A DNA stretch of 64,000 nt from Adiantum capillus-veneris. Its lineage: Eukaryota; Streptophyta; Polypodiopsida; Polypodiales; Pteridaceae. This document shows positions 46,502 through 58,013 of the stretch, piece by piece; position 1 is the stretch's first letter; every line of letters starts with the position of its first letter. The stretch spans positions 135,728,108 to 135,792,107 of the forward strand of contig CM043955.1 in NCBI GenBank assembly GCA_014529385.2, given 5' to 3'. Below the pieces are notes generated by a model. The model was not told the origin of the DNA. It searched no databases and saw only the letters and a program-made list of their open reading frames with translations. The translations under genes were made by a program, and so were the position numbers.

Positions 46502-47935
46502 AGGTTTTTTATATTTAAGAACCTCATAGATGATAGAAGTTCATTTCATTAAATTGTTTTAGTATTGGCATAGGAGGCCATGATAGGAGGGTGGTAGAGA
46601 AAAAGTGCAAAGCTATCACCATCTAATGGTCACACTCAAATTAAATTGGATCGTTGACATATTTAAAACAAGTGAAAGAGTCACGACGGCTTTCAAAAAC
46701 AATAAGAAAGTGACAAAATTGCTAGGTTAACTAAACTGACATCAATGTTTGGGAAAGGATTGCCTCAGCTTAATCTTGAGCCGATTGAAAATCGAGATTA
46801 GCTAGCTATAAACCATGGTAAACGAAAGAAAAACTGATGAAATATGTGAGAAAGTCGTCCAAAAATTTTGCAAATCTCAAAAAATTTGATAGTATTTCCG
46901 GTTTTCTTCTTTACGAGGAGGAACCTCGACTAGCAACTGCTTAATAAAAGAGACTTTCTCGCTGACCGGAATCAAGCTATAGAATGCAAGAAATGTAAAG
47001 CCATGTGAAGTTGTGAAATGAAAGGTGAAATAAAAAGAACTAGTCCAAATGCTCAACTCCAATAAGAGCATATACAAAAGGTGGGTTTTTCTCGCCGGGT
47101 TTTTTTCCTTTGGTCATCCAGGTTTTAGACCCTAGTCTAGAGACTTCAAGTCCTTGTATATATTCCTTCTACAACAGCAATAAGGAAATGGCTACCCAAA
47201 TTAATCATCAATGACTTGGAGCAAGAGTTGCAAATCCCAACATACTTATCAAGAGCATCTCCTTTCTTCAAGGGTGAAAACAAAGTTAGATAAAAAAATG
47301 AGACAACAAGAAAGCTTCGTCAAACAAGGGCAAGCTGAAGAATGTCATACAAAGCCAAACGACAAGCAATAAGCAAGCGCGCTATCCACAACAACCATAT
47401 GTAGCTCACACAGTGCTTCAACATTGGCTACCTATTGTAGAAAACTCAAATTGTAGTGGACTTTGAAAGAAAATTTTTGATGTTCCAAATGCAATGTGGT
47501 GTCATTTTTCTTATTTGAGCACTTATATTATGAGTTTGAAATCTTGTAAAGATAGAGGTCCAAACATTTGCTAGTGTTCCAACTATGGCATGTCTTTTTT
47601 CTCAAACACATAAATATGGTGCCACATGCTCTTCAATTTCACTGAGAACCCATCCTTCTAAAAAGTTTCACTTGCATACATACTTATATAAAACTTGATT
47701 GGTACCTTTGCTAGCTTATTTTGACACCAATATATTTTTAAGTAATGATAAAGATCCTTTGTACCCTAGTTGTCATGTTTCCATCAGCTTAAATGCAAGT
47801 TGTTTAAAGCATTGCATGGGTCAAAATAGGTTCGAAGGGCATGGTAACAAAGGATTGTTAAAAAAAATTTAACACAAAAGTATTGGAAATCTTCATATGC
47901 TAATCATTATAATCTTAAAAAGAATGGAAAGTGTG
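46314..47935. other. UGT 3' flank and unassigned DNA
   Basis: GTAATAAGA near 46349 could serve as a polyadenylation signal. A (CT)n(CA)n microsatellite lies at 46448-46500. The rest is AT-rich with no gene, repeat or RNA I can identify. Confidence 0.6.
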
Positions 47936-47940
47936 TAGTG

Positions 47941-49519
47941 TGTCATAATAATCAATATGTAATCTAGTCCTAAATGATTTTCTCATGTTAAGCTGATCAT
48001 TTAATATGGGGAAGTGCCAGGGGAGAAAAAGCTAGAATATTGGTTAAGCTAGGAGACCGGTCACAGTAGGGATCCAAAGGGGGAGCCATTAGCAAAAGAG
48101 CCATGTGCAATAATGGGCTTAAAAGACCCTAAGGTTCAGCCCATTAAGACTTCCAAAATGCTAAGGTTCCAAAATTCAAAGGTTGTGTCCAAAGGTCAAA
48201 CTTTGGGAAAAATGGATGCTTTGTGTGTGCCCCAAAAGTCTTTAGCAATACCTACATAGGAGGGGGCGAGCCTTGCTTGTAGGGGATGAGAGAGAAAGTC
48301 ACACACACACACACACACACACAAGCTCCCTTTACACAAAGGGAATGAGGGACACATGTCAGCTCCCTAGCCCAGATGCCCACAAGGTGTACCCAATTCC
48401 TATTGGATGGCCTTGGAGGTGGACCAATGAGAATTAGGCTAGAGTAAATCTAGTTTAATTTATTTAAAAACACTTAATAAAAGAACCAATGAGAATTAAG
48501 CCCTCTAGAAGACTATTGGACAGTCTCCCAAGGGGTCCAATGAGCATTCAGCAGCCCAATGGCTTGCCTGATTCCTATCGGCCAGGAGGCAAAGGGGTCC
48601 AATGAGAGTTTATTTGAATTATTAAATTACCTAAAGCTCTCACAAAAGGAAATGGGGATACATGTCAGAAGGCTATCACTTATGTTGCTTAATTGTCATT
48701 GGCTAGCCCTAGGGAGGTCCAATGAGAGGGTAGCATGAGCAAAAAGCAAGAGGGGTCGACCAAGAGAGAGAGGGGGCTGATTTTTGCAAGGCATTATCAC
48801 ACACACACACACTCACACAATCTCATGTGTGAAGTAAAGAAGACTCTCTCTCCTTCTCAATCTTTAATGGAAAGCTTATCACCTACTCCAAGCTTGTGAG
48901 AAGGGAGGCCTATACCAACAACTCTTGGCTTTGTGATGCAAATCCAACCAAGATCCAAGCTTCAATGCATGCTCATCTCCTCTACCACACTAATTACTAA
49001 GCTAAGCTATGCTAATATGAGTGATTATGTGAGGAGATGTACATCTTTCTCGTAAGAATACTCCTTCTTCCTCTCAATCTACTCTCATACCCCACTAGCT
49101 CTCACCATCTTCGAAGGTGTGTGAGGTCTTGGGTCTGAGACCGGAGACAATTGATGTTGTGGTTGATAAGTGTTTTGCTTGGTGCATGAAGCTTTCATCT
49201 TCATTGCACTAGCTAGTCTTGAAGGAACACAAAGAATTGTATTGTACAATGTCTCTCTTGATGGGAGAAACCATAATACAAAGCCTTTTGGAGGGGGGAC
49301 CGGCTCCATGTAAATCCGGTCCTCAACTGTTGTCAATAGCTTAATTTCTCTTTCTTTTGAAAGTATTGTTCATGTTATCTAACTAGGTGTTATGCTTTTA
49401 GTTGCTCTCTTCACCCAAGCACTCTTGTAATTATCATTAGGAATCTATTCTAATGAAATGCTCACTATGTTCATGCTAATTTCCGCTACACACAAGTATT
49501 TAGGCCATTAAATGTTACA
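47941..49519 (+). mobile_element. Solo LTR, gypsy family R1 (TSD TAGTG)
   Basis: It starts TGTCATAATAATCAATAT, ends GTTACA (1579 bp) and is flanked by TAGTG at 47936-47940 and 49520-49524. It is closely similar to 6370-7956. No primer site follows. A short (CA)n lies at about 48300-48324. Confidence 0.93.
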
Positions 49520-49935
49520 TAGTGATTGTTTTGTAGATAGCAAATTCAGCCATTTTTTATTGATTGATGATCATGATGGTTTAATTTAGCAAATAAGACT
49601 AAGATTATAATATGAATTAGAGATACAAGGAAGAAAAATGTTCACAGCTAAATTGCCATGTTTTTTTGTCATAATTCTCCTTCACCTACTAGTCCTTACA
49701 AAGCAATCTTTTGAGATATGCGATGCTGAATTTTGAGAGCTTGTCCTGTTCTATTTAATGAAGTGTTCCATGATATAAACTTTAAATCTTTTTTGATACA
49801 TTCTTCTTTTAATAAAAAATGAAGAAATATTACTTTTGATTATCTCTCTTTATGATGACATGGCATTTTCTTACAAGGGGCCAAATTTGAGTCTTAAATT
49901 TTCCTAATGAGTGGAAAGCAAGCAAAGCTACTAAG

Positions 49936-50460
49936 TTTTAGGGGCTACCACTGGTGTGTCTTGCACTCATCTCCGATGTGGCATAATGGCCGGTATGCAG
50001 GGCCTGCAATATCATGGAGAAGAGCTACCGCTTAAGTCTTGTCATGGTAAGTTATCTTCAAAGGGTTGTGTTGCTGGTCCTAGTCCGGAGATCACTCGTT
50101 CTCGGTGCTCGTCTGCTTTGCTGCTGTTTTGGTGGGTTTTTTGGATGTGATCTGGGTGGAGTGTGGCATTTCCTATAGGAATGATTTGGCTATTTCTTGG
50201 TGTCATCCGGATGCTCGCATCTCTCATTGATGGAGGCTATGTCTCCCCCTGTTTGCGGCCTTCTTTGCTCGGTTTGAGAGGGTGGCTCCTTGTATCAACT
50301 GATGTAAGTCTCGTGTGTTGGTGATATGGTTGGGTGTCTCCCTCACAATTGATGTAATTCTTTTTGGTTCCCCTACACCAGTTTGATGAGAGTGAATTTC
50401 TTGGTATTTTTTCTTATTAATATATCCCACCCTCATATAGGGGGTATTCAAAAAAAAAGG
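49936..50460 (+). mobile_element. Possible 5'-truncated LINE 3' end
   Basis: The stretch has base use unlike its AT-rich surroundings and closes with TTAATATATCCCACCC ... GTATTC followed by nine A. Plant LINEs often end like this. No reverse transcriptase is present, and no clear target duplication was found. Confidence 0.35.
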
Positions 50461-51439
50461 ATGAGAGCTCATCACTTCTATTTACCACTCTAAAAATGAC
50501 TCCATGATTTTTATTGAATGCTGAATAAGAAGAGTGGCTGCACTTTTTATTATGAATTGAAGGGTGACTCTACTTTGCCTTGTGAATTCCATTTAGGTGA
50601 CTCTACTTTCTCTTGTGCAGGCCATTTGAAGGGTGGCTCTACCCTTTTTTTTTTCAATTCTCACATTAAGTGGGAGATTTGTATTAGCAAAAGCAAAAAA
50701 AAAAACAAAGCTAACCCATGCAAAGATGCCTTGCTATGGGGACAAAATGAGTAAAGTATATGGCATCAACAATGTGGCTAAGGAGATTTGTCTTGTGTCC
50801 ATGAATATCTTTGACTATGGTGTCATAAATACAAGGAAGAAGTGGATGGGGAGCTTTTCCAGATTCTCTAGATCATCTTGAATGAGATGACGATGCAGAT
50901 AATGCATGCTCTAACAACCCCAACGAGCGAGAGGAAATGATACGGGACGTAAAGTTTTACAATTTTCCAAATCAAAAACCTAGACGTCAAGCACACTACA
51001 AGAAAAAGAAGACAACACACAAAGCAAGAGATAACCTAATGCCAAAAATGAGGAACAAAACATAATTTTATCTCTAGTAAAAGCTGAAGACTGCATTAAA
51101 AACAAAATGTTGGATCAATTTTCTTGAGATTGAGACTCTAGGATAAAAGACAGTGCCAGGGACATTAAAAAACAAATTCAGAAGTTGAACTCGGAAGCTA
51201 AATTAAAAAAAACAAAAACAGGATCGAACCAAATAGAAGAACCAAAATGGACAAAAGTTTAACATAAAAAGAAGTACCAAGAGCTCAAGAAAACTCTAAG
51301 GGAAGTATGGACAATTGAAATGAAAAACAGAGAAGATGAAAAAGACAAAAGCGACAACTATATGAGTGTACCTTCCCATTACAGGAAGTTCACTATTCAA
51401 GACCGGAAGATAGTGTTGATGTAGCCCAAACGAGAACAA
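50461..51439. other. Unassigned DNA before the decayed gypsy pol
   Basis: A short three-fold repeat of GGGTGGCTCTAC / GGGTGACTCTAC type lies at 50530-50645. The remainder is A-rich, probably worn retrotransposon sequence (gag side) that I cannot read. Confidence 0.4.
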
Positions 51440-54250
51440 TGAAAGAACAAGTCATATGACGGATTGGAGGACGCAAGGAAGATAGACCTAGCAGGACCTG
51501 GGGAGGAACCACAACCCGTCTATATAGCAACCGATCTGAGTCAAGAAGAGGAAGAGGATCTTGTTAGCCTTTTTCGAGAATATAAGGATGTGTTTGCATG
51601 GTCTTATAAGGACTTAAAGGGAGTGGATCCTACAATATGTTAGCATACTATCCCTTTAAAACCTGATGCAAGGCCTAGCAGACAAAGGCCATACACGGAC
51701 AATGACACCTTATCAAGGAAGAAATCGATAAGTTAAAGGAAGCAGAGTTTATTTATGAAATAGGACACACCAATTGAGTATCTCCAATCGTGGTTGTACC
51801 CAAAAATAATGGTAAACTCCGAGTGTGTCAACCTCAAAAAAGTCAATGCAGCCATGATAAGGGATAATTATTCCTTACCAATCACGGATCACATCCTTGA
51901 ACAAGTGGCAGACAAGCGTGCATATTCCTTCTTAGATGGATTCTCTGGCTGCAACTAACTTGCGATTGCACTTGTGGACCGATATAAAATGGCATTTTCC
52001 CTGAATGGGGCATATTTGCATATAGAGTCATGCCATTTGGGTTGACAAATGCACCTGCAACATTTCAAAGATTGATGGCACATGCTTTCAAAGAATACTT
52101 GAGGATCTTCCTGGAAATATATATGGATGACCTATGTGTACACTCTCTCATAAGAGAGAAACATACAGAACACCTAAAAAAAGTATTTGAGAAATGCAGG
52201 ACCTATAGAACTTGTCTTTATCCAAAAAAGTGTGTTTTTATGGTTAGACAAGGACAAATCTTGGGACATATTGTCTAAAAAAATGGCAAATCCACAGATT
52301 TGGATAAGATTAAAGTGATTATCAAAATGCCTACACCAATCAATGCAAAGCAAGTACAATGTTTTATGGGACATTGTGGTTATTAGAGGAGGTTCATACA
52401 CATGTTGGGCGACAATTGCATACACATGTATGCAATTGTCGCCCAACCTCTGTATAGACTTATAGTGATATTTGAATGGATAGATGAGTGTGAGGAATCA
52501 TTTAAGAAAAAGGGAAAGATGCATCTCAAAGCAGAACACCTTTCTCGATTGCCAAATGGAGAAGGTCCGGGGGGAGTGGATGATGATCTCCCAGATGCAT
52601 ATCTCTTCAATATAGAAATGGTATCTAACTGGTCTCAAGAGATTGTAGGGCTACTATCACAAGGAGGAGAATTCAAAAAACTGACCAATATAGTAAACAA
52701 AGAACAATTCAGCAAGCCAAGAACTTTCAGTTGATTGGCAGACGTTTATATAATCTAGGCTCCGATGGTATCCTACGTGTGTGCATAAACCCAGAGGAAT
52801 ACGATGCCTATTTGCTAGAAGCGCATAATCACAATTTGATATTTCATTGTTCATCACATAAAAACTTTCCAACGCTTGTTACAATTGGGAGTGTATTGGC
52901 CAACTATGCGTGTTGATGATTATGTAACTAGTTGTGCCAAATGCAGATCAAGCTCACCAATAGAATGCAGCACTACTTTAAATAACAATGACATCATAAT
53001 GGAGTCAATACATTGTTGACTTCTTAGAGAAGCAAACATTTTTTGAAAATACCACCAGAGCACGGCAGCGAGCGATAGAAATAGAAGCTCGTGATTTCAC
53101 TTTCATTGAAAATTAGTTTTATAAAAGAGGAAAGGATAATTAGCTTAGGTTGTGCACAATGGAGAGCTTGTACATTCCAATCCTAGAACAAGCACAAAAG
53201 GAATAAGTGGAGGCCATTTCTCAGGGGAAAAGACAACAAAAATTGTTCTCACCTTTGGAATATGGTGGCCAACATTACATATGGACGTGATCGAATATAC
53301 AAGATGATGTGAGTCTTGTCAATGCACCAAAGTGCCAATAAAGCAGGATGAGATGCCCTTACAGCCAATGATAAGAGCCAGAGATTTTTCTAAGTGGGGA
53401 ATAGATTTTGTGGGACCAATCTCACCCTCGTCTTACAAGACACATGCTCAGTCTATCATTGTGGCCACGGATTATCTCACTAAATGGGCACAAAAAGTTG
53501 ATGCCAGGACTACTGCACAATTTCTATATGAAAATTTATTTGTTAGATATGGTCTACCTATAGAAATTGTCAGTGATCGGGGCACACATTTTATAAATGA
53601 AATGATAGAGAATCTTCTTGTAGAATTCATGATAGTCCATAATAAGTCTTCTCTATACCACCCACAGGCTAATGGGTAGGCATAAGCTACGAATAGGACT
53701 CTATGTACGATCTTCACTAAGATAGTCTCCGAAGCAAGAATGGATTGGGATGAGAAGCTACTTTTGACATTATGGGCCTATAGAATTGCTTATAAAACCT
53801 CGATAGGAACAACATCGTACAACATGGTGTTTGGCCTTAATGCTATATTGCATATGGAATTCCTAATCCCAACACTAAGATTAGCCAAGCAACTAGAGTG
53901 GAAAGGCCATGAAATTTCTTCATGAATAGATGACCTTGAAAAGCTAGATGAGCTCCGCTCAAAAGCAATAGCTTCCATCTATATGCAAAAATGGAGGAAA
54001 AAAGAGTTTTTTGATAAGCATGTACAATCAAAGGAATACAAAACAAGCAATTATGTCATGATTTATACCTTAAAACAACATGCTAAGAAACTAAAAAATC
54101 GAGGGACAGAACCCTTTGTGATCAAACTTATCACCAAGTGGAGTTGTCAAGCTTGCTACATTGGACGGTGAAGAAATTCCCAACTGGGTTAGTGGACGTC
54201 GACTAAAATTTTTTCATCTACCACTAAACCTAGGCATGCTTCTAAAAATC
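51440..54250 (+). pseudogene. Decayed gypsy pol: reverse transcriptase, RNase H remnant, integrase
   Basis: RT begins near 51480 (VYIATDLSQEEEEDLVSLF, then DVFAWSYKDLKGVDPTI), a wording typical of plant Tat/Athila-like gypsy. It continues to 52030-52278 with MPFGLTNAPATFQRLM and the catalytic YMDD (EIYMDDLCVHS), ending at ILGHIV. RNase H is largely deleted between about 52500 and 52520 (EWIDECEESFKK joins KGKMHLKAEHLSRLPNG). Two H2C2-type modules follow, then the integrase core at 53332-53679: WGIDFVGPI, VATDYLTKWA, SDRGTHFINE. The C-terminal part runs to 54171. Stops at many places and an in-frame palindromic insertion at 52404 are present. LTRs were not found. Confidence 0.82.
52404..52447. 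repeat. Perfect 20 bp inverted repeat in the gypsy RT-RNase H region
   Basis: The arms 52404-52423 and 52428-52447 are exact complements around ACAT. Removing 24 bases of the left arm restores a continuous RRFIHMYAIVAQPLYRL-type reading, so the left arm looks like a templated inverted insertion. Confidence 0.85.
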
Positions 54251-55440
54251 CACAAGGAAAAAAAACGGACACAAGAGAAACATTAGATTGTTGTAGAAGC
54301 TCAAACAAAGCCCAAGGAACCAATAGCAAAATGTCGGCTTCTTCGACAACAATAACAACATGGACCACCTCTGAAGATTAATGCCATTCAAGGAAGAGAC
54401 TTTGACACAGAGAAAATGCAAGATCCCAAAATTGTTGTCAAACTAGGACACAATCAAGTAGAGACGATAGCAATGCTTGATTTAGGTGCTCAAGGTACCT
54501 GATCACCTACAACCTTTACAAGCAACTTCAACTTGAAAATCAGTTACAGGAGACAAAAAAAATCTCCACATTATTTAGAACACTCGATCAAGGTAATGGG
54601 GTGGACAGTGCTCATGGTACAGGTTAATCAATATGTCTATCCGTACAAATTTTATGTGGTAGAAGATAAGTAAACACATCATACCTTATTGAGGAAAACC
54701 TTGGCAACAAAGGTATAATGCAACTTGATTGGAGCTACAATATAGCTAGTATCCAATCCGCTTGAAGAAAACAGCAAGTTCTTTTTGCTATAATAGCTAC
54801 AGACAAACCATCAGTAATGCACTCGGCGGATAAAGGTAAGTAGCCCTTACAAACGCCCATTGTCCAACAATGGGTTCCAAAGAGACCTATAATGCAGGAA
54901 AAGCAAGTCAATATGGAAAATACTCTTACCCACGACTTGAGTTTGACGAGTCATAAGCAATCAGTGGGAATTCACAAAATCATACCACAACGAACCCCAC
55001 ATACTGTGCAAAACAAATCTATCACAAATAGGTATGGATCAGGAAGGATCAAGTCGCAAGGTTTGAGCAAGGTCAATTTGCAGATAACTCTCTAAAGACA
55101 TCAACTACAAACTGTAAGCTGAAACCAAAGTTCCTTCACAAGCAGATATGGGTACCAAAGAAATTACTTATGGCCCAAACTAAGCAGACAAAAATATGGA
55201 TTCCAAAACAACAACCTAAGGAGCTGTCTTAAGTACACTTCTTCAACAGACAACCAAAAACACGTTCCAGTCCAACATTACCCATAGCCCATATTTGGAT
55301 ACCTAAACAACAAACAATCAAAGATACAAAGGTGATGAACAACCAAAAGATTTCACCAACTCTGTTGTCTATCAAAGAAAGAGCAAAAATGTTGGAGAGC
55401 TTATTGTTTCACCGGTCTCACCAGGATCATACTTTCACAA
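54251..55440 (+). pseudogene. Worn retrotransposon 3' region with protease-like and W-[IV]-PK repeats
   Basis: Near 54470 the text AMLDLGAQGT resembles a D-x-G-A aspartic-protease site and YPYKFYVVED a later strand, although this lies after integrase. From 54860 to 55320 the phrases QWVPKRP, IWVPKKL, IWIPKQQP and IWIPKQQT recur in a Gln/Lys-rich context. There are several stops. It may be a downstream extra ORF of the same element or the start of another. Confidence 0.35.
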
Positions 55441-56321
55441 GAAGCTTCAACATCGAATGCCAATAAGCATCATGCTTATATCTTCCTCTTGCATAGCATT
55501 AATTTTTTTCATGCATTGTTTGAGTATGCATATAGGGTTGCAATACATGGCCAACATTAGCACCTTTTAGATTCCCATATAGAGTACATACCCTTGCGCG
55601 ATACACAGTCACCCAGGAGGACTTCGACTAGGAAGGGGAGAGGCATTCTCAATGCAAACCCAAGTGTTAAAAAAGGGCACTATTTTTCATGACTTTGCGG
55701 GTTTTTGTGTTTGATTGTAAGAAATTTGGTAAACTCGAGTTTATATGCCCTTAATTAATATGTTATAACAGGAGACAAAGGACAAACACCAAGATGAGCC
55801 TCTAGGTGTGTGTACATATGTAAAAATCATAATTTTCATGCTAAAAAAGGAGAAAACGGAGCAATCCGACCAAAAATACTACGAATAGATGTATATAGTG
55901 GTTTATTAGGTTATTATCTAATTATCTTGATTTATGGGTATTTTTCGGGTCAAGTTAGCTATTTTTCTTTATTTTATGGTTTCAAAAAAAACAAAGAAAA
56001 ATTAAAAAAAAGTGGATGAAATAGCCACATGGTGACAAAAGAAAAATATGGGAGTGTTTAGTAAGTGAACAACAACTTATGGTGAAGACAGGGTGCAAGT
56101 AGGAGAAAAGTTGTGGAAAGTCGATTTGACCAGTTTTTGGACGAAATGACAAATTTTCCGAAAATAGAGCAAACAAAGTCCAAATGAAGAAATTTCTGAC
56201 CCTAAAGTACATTTTGCAACAAGATCAAAGCACATGTCAAATTTGGTAACAAGTGGTCTAAAAAACCTCGATATAAGTTTATTTAAGCCACTTATTAGCT
56301 CATTTTCACTATTCACAAGTG
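55441..56321. other. AT-rich unassigned DNA
   Basis: Only short frames without domain wording. Possible retrotransposon 3' end, but no second LTR to prove it. Confidence 0.5.
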
Positions 56322-57130
56322 AAAGAGAGCTTGAGAGACCTAGAGTGAGTGGACCTTATATGTTGGTGAAGAATATTGTACTTGGTGGTGCTTTGATCTA
56401 CATGTATGTCAAATGTGGTGCTCCCGTGAAAGAAAAATAAAAATCTCTTGATGGTCTTGCCCTCCGAAATGTATCACCTCGAATGCATTGATTGCTTGAT
56501 ATGCCCAACTTCATTGTGTCAGGGTAGATCTGGAAGCGGATGGAAACTAAAGGCTTTTCTCCAAATGCATTCACCTATGCTTGCACCTTGAAGGCTAGTG
56601 GCCTTATGCAAGCCATTGACACGGGTGAGAGAATTAGTGACAAGATACATGTTCGACGCTATTGGTGAAGGATGTTATGCTTGGTAGTGCTTGGTTGATA
56701 TGTATGCCAAATGTGGTACTGTTATGAAAGCATGAAAATATGAAAGGTCTGTGATTGGAATTCTCTCTGGAATGTCATACATGCAACGTGTTGGTTGCAA
56801 GTTATTCCCAATATTCCTATTGCAAGAAAGCTCTTGACTACTTTGAAGGAACCTCTTTCTCCAAATACATTACACATATGCTTGTACCTTAAAGGCATAT
56901 GGCCTTATGGAAGACTTTTACATAGGTATCATGATGTGATCACTAGTTAGGGGTTTTTGGGAGTACAATGTCATGCTTGGTGGTGGTTGGACCAATTTGT
57001 ATACCAAATGTGGTGTCCTCACAATAGCACAAAAACTTCTTGAAGGGCATCCTCCCTGGGATGTCGTCTCTTGCAGTGGGTTAAGTGCAAGAGATGCCCA
57101 ACATCGTTGATGCAAGGTGCAACAACGACA
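56322..57130 (+). pseudogene. PPR (pentatricopeptide repeat) array, decayed
   Basis: About three ~100-residue modules can be read across stops and shifts. Phrases are KNIVLGGALIYMYVKCGAPV, KGFSPNAFTYACTLKASGLM + QAIDTGERI, then LYTKCGVLTIAQKLLEG and WDVVSCSGLSARDAQH. These are the P, L and S units of plant organelle PPR proteins, which bind organellar RNA. The QAIDxGERI and VVLGGAL(V/I)DMYAKCG style is common in seed-free plants. No E or DYW domain is visible. It is clearly non-functional. Confidence 0.75.
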
Positions 57131-57800
57131 GACATTCAATCGCACGGTGAGTAAGCATTATCATTTTGTGATTTTTGAAACTGGGAACGTAGTTAATGAA
57201 CACATTGAAAATTGCACGCTATTGTGGGAATGGCATGTTCCCTCGTATTATAAAAATTGGGGAGGACTATCAAACACTCCCCCATGCAAGGAGACTTGCA
57301 TGTAAAAAAAAAAAAAAACATAAAAGTGGAACAACAAACAAGTAACATTAACATCTTGTAGCTTTAAAAGCAAACCGACTTAGCGAGCGAAAATTTTGCT
57401 TAGGAAACACGCCGGAAAAGTAAACAAAGCTATACGAGTTTTTGGTGGTGGGGGGGAAAAAACACAAGGGACGGGGAGAGGGGAAAGGAAGAAGGGAGAA
57501 AGATACAGATTTACACCAAACACGTTCGCTTTCATTAGCTCATCAGTGGTGTAAACAAAACGGAGGGTATGGAGGGGGTATAAATAGTGAGGTGTGATGT
57601 GGCTCAAAAAACTGTAATGGTACCACATTTGAAGTAGGATAGGCTAACTTAAAGACAAGTTATTGCTCATCTTAGGTGGGTACTTACAAAAAAGGGAGGG
57701 AAAGGTGGAGAGTTATTAGGGCATTTAAAGGAGTGGAAAAAAAATTGTACAGGAACGGGACTAGTCAAAGAAAAGGGGGGGATTTGACTTAGCCTAGGGA
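57131..57800. other. Unassigned DNA between PPR debris and the Penelope-like element
   Basis: Purine-rich, with an A-run at 57305-57318 that could end a retroposed sequence. No gene is seen. Confidence 0.5.
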
Positions 57801-57814
57801 ATGGGTGGAGTCTC

Positions 57815-58013
57815 GAAGAGTTGCATATATACATGAGGCCGAATTTCGCTAAGGTTGGGTTTTGTCAATTACGGGTGGAATTCCTTTGGGGGGGGGGGGG
57901 GGTTGTGCGGGGTTTAGAGGGGTTGCATATACCCATGAGGCCGAAGATAGTTGAGGTAGGGTTTTGTCAATTACGGGTGGAATTCCTTTGGGGGGGGGGG
58001 GGGGGGGGGGGGG
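57815..58013. repeat. Two-copy tandem repeat with G15 and G24 runs
   Basis: The unit TTGCATATATACATGAGGCC ... TTTTGTCAATTACGGGTGGA + ATTCCTTT + poly-G occurs twice, about 100 bp apart. The G runs are at 57888-57902 and 57990-58013. On the minus strand the repeat encodes the C-terminal PPPPPPKGIPPVIDKT repeats of the Penelope-like protein. Confidence 0.9.

Noticed and set aside
50224-50475. Minus-strand 83-codon frame as a gene
   Set aside because: It lies across the poly-A end of the suspected LINE fragment and has no recognisable features.
51440-54250. Integrated plant pararetrovirus
   Set aside because: An integrase core with SDRGTHF follows the RT, and no movement protein or virus coat region is seen; this is a gypsy retrotransposon.
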